Positions 63,282 through 64,000 of a DNA stretch of 64,000 nucleotides are shown in pieces. Source of the DNA: Ruminiclostridium sp. (GTDB taxonomy: Bacteria; Bacillota; Clostridia; Oscillospirales; Ruminococcaceae); contig JAGBLA010000118.1 in NCBI GenBank assembly GCA_017635675.1, positions 1 through 64,000 of the forward strand, read 5' to 3'. Numbering within the stretch: the stretch's first letter is position 1; each line of letters begins with the position of its first letter. The notes under the pieces were generated by a model. It was not told the DNA's origin. It saw nothing but the letters and a program-made list of their open reading frames with translations, and ran no database searches. The translations under genes and the position numbers were made by a program.

Positions 63282-63875
63282 ATGGAGGAGTTTATAAAGG
63301 GCATAGCCGCCGTGCGCACAGCCGACGGAAGCGTCGCCGTGAAGTGGGTGTGGCCGTCGGGCTATATCTGCGTGAGAGTGGTGTTCGTTCACCGTCTCGG
63401 CGGGCGTGACGCCGCAGAGCTTTCCCCCGAGGAGCTTGCGGAGTGCTCGGACCTTTGCTTCACCGACGAATTTACCGTGGCGGGCGGAAGCTATGTCTTT
63501 CCAATCGGCGCGAAGGACGCGGGACTGCTGAAATTCCGCGTTTACTGCTGCGACAGTCCCGACAGCACCGACTTCTCAAAGTCGAGCGGCACTGCGCAGA
63601 TAACGGGAATAACCCTCAACATCGGCTATAAGACCTCCGAGAAGAAGAGCGGAAAGCTCCACAAGAAGATAACGATAGCTTTGAAGTCCGACGCGGAAGT
63701 ACCGCCCGGGGCGCTCGCTTACAGGATAACTCCCGGCGGCGCGGAGTACGTGATACACAGGCGCATCGAAGCGGGAAGCTCAGAGCTCGGACCCATAATA
63801 GCGGGGGCGCAGGACAGCGTTACCCTCACTCTTGCCCCCGGGCATGAGGACGAATACGTGATAAAGACAATGTGA
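63282..63875 (+). CDS. unknown 197-residue protein of the tubulin-like operon
   Basis: ATG 63282, AAGGGG 9 bases upstream, 2 bases after the previous stop. Predominantly beta, with no signal peptide or helix anchor: VAVKWVWPSGYICVRVVFVHR, a YVFPIG turn, TAQITGITLNIGYKTSEKKSGKLHKKITIAL, YVIHRRIEAG. Reminiscent of an immunoglobulin-like pair of sandwiches but not assignable. Operon position links it to the vWA/tubulin-like pair. Confidence 0.55.
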   Translation: MEEFIKGIAAVRTADGSVAVKWVWPSGYICVRVVFVHRLGGRDAAELSPEELAECSDLCFTDEFTVAGGSYVFPIGAKDAGLLKFRVYCCDSPDSTDFSKSSGTAQITGITLNIGYKTSEKKSGKLHKKITIALKSDAEVPPGALAYRITPGGAEYVIHRRIEAGSSELGPIIAGAQDSVTLTLAPGHEDEYVIKTM

Positions 63876-63891
63876 AAGGAGGGCGGCAGCA

Positions 63892-64000
63892 ATGGCGGAG
63901 CGAAGGTGCATATTCTGCGGCAGGCTCATCGACCTTGACAGGTACGCGCTGTTCCGCCTGCCGCCCGACTATAAGCACATAACCGACAACATATACCGCA
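63892..64000 (+). CDS. start of a CxxC protein, cut by the window edge
   Basis: ATG 63892 with AGGAGGG upstream, 36 residues visible. Begins MAERRCIFCGRLID, one CxxC knuckle, then an Asp-rich RLPPDYKHITDNIYR. The rest is outside. Probably continues the operon. Confidence 0.6.
   Translation, partial: MAERRCIFCGRLIDLDRYALFRLPPDYKHITDNIYR

Overview
The window looks like a chromosomal segment of a low-to-mid GC Gram-positive anaerobe of the Clostridia, most like a gut Ruminococcus/Oscillospirales-type organism. Reasons: the dnaA-dnaN-yaaA-recF-remB block and the scRNA(SRP RNA)-dnaX-ybaB-recR block in Firmicutes order, AGGAGG-type ribosome binding sites, sigma-A promoters close to TTGACA-N17-TATAAT, frequent TTG/GTG starts, an encoded-CCA tRNA-Ser, and carbohydrate ABC transporters with companions (DUF5696-like, YIP1-like, NHL/TPR) typical of such bacteria. 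This assignment is an inference from gene content.

Layout. 0-14.5 kb is mostly housekeeping on the + strand: tRNA-Ser(GGA) on the minus strand, a histidyl-tRNA synthetase-like gene, an M23 (SpoIIQ-like) membrane protein and a Nif11-like small protein on minus, then an overlapping run of two M42 peptidases, a GNAT enzyme, a PLP (methionine gamma-lyase-like) enzyme, a Nudix hydrolase and rimO; then a lone MsmK/UgpC-type ABC ATPase, a TetR regulator, and recA-recX with a zinc-ribbon membrane protein. 14.5-39.2 kb is almost entirely minus strand: a repeat-bearing surface protein with a glycosyltransferase and a membrane protein; a zinc-ribbon protein with a divergent TIR-like domain; tsaD; an XRE regulator; yicC; a Wzz-like protein; rsmG-mnmG with three parS-like palindromes; an aldolase, a radical SAM protein, an unknown gene and rsmI; then remB-recF-yaaA-dnaN-dnaA with AT-rich, motif-bearing gaps that make this the likely origin region; then recR-ybaB-dnaX and the SRP RNA.

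39.5-53.1 kb (+) is a 13.5-kb co-directional transporter cluster behind a consensus promoter: two MacB/LolD-type ATPases without a permease, a 988-residue modular solute-binding protein, a pair of CUT1 permeases, an NHL/TPR membrane protein, a YIP1-like protein, a large DUF5696-like secreted protein and a second permease pair. No sugar-importer ATPase lies in it; the ATPase gene at 10.3 kb is a candidate partner and shares an 11-bp upstream motif with it. 53.3-55.4 kb (-) is a metal chaperone and CPx-type P-ATPase behind a consensus promoter with an ArsR/CadC-type palindrome.

55.9-64.0 kb (+) is an operon, cut by the window edge, of a membrane-anchored von Willebrand A protein, a very large tubulin/FtsZ-like GTPase homologue, two proteins I do not recognise and a CxxC protein. 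With the 39.5-53 kb cluster it is the best candidate here for a poorly described system.

Intergenic DNA holds a dispersed repeat (three copies) whose hairpins keep pairing while their sequence changes, and a terminator stem re-used at four places.
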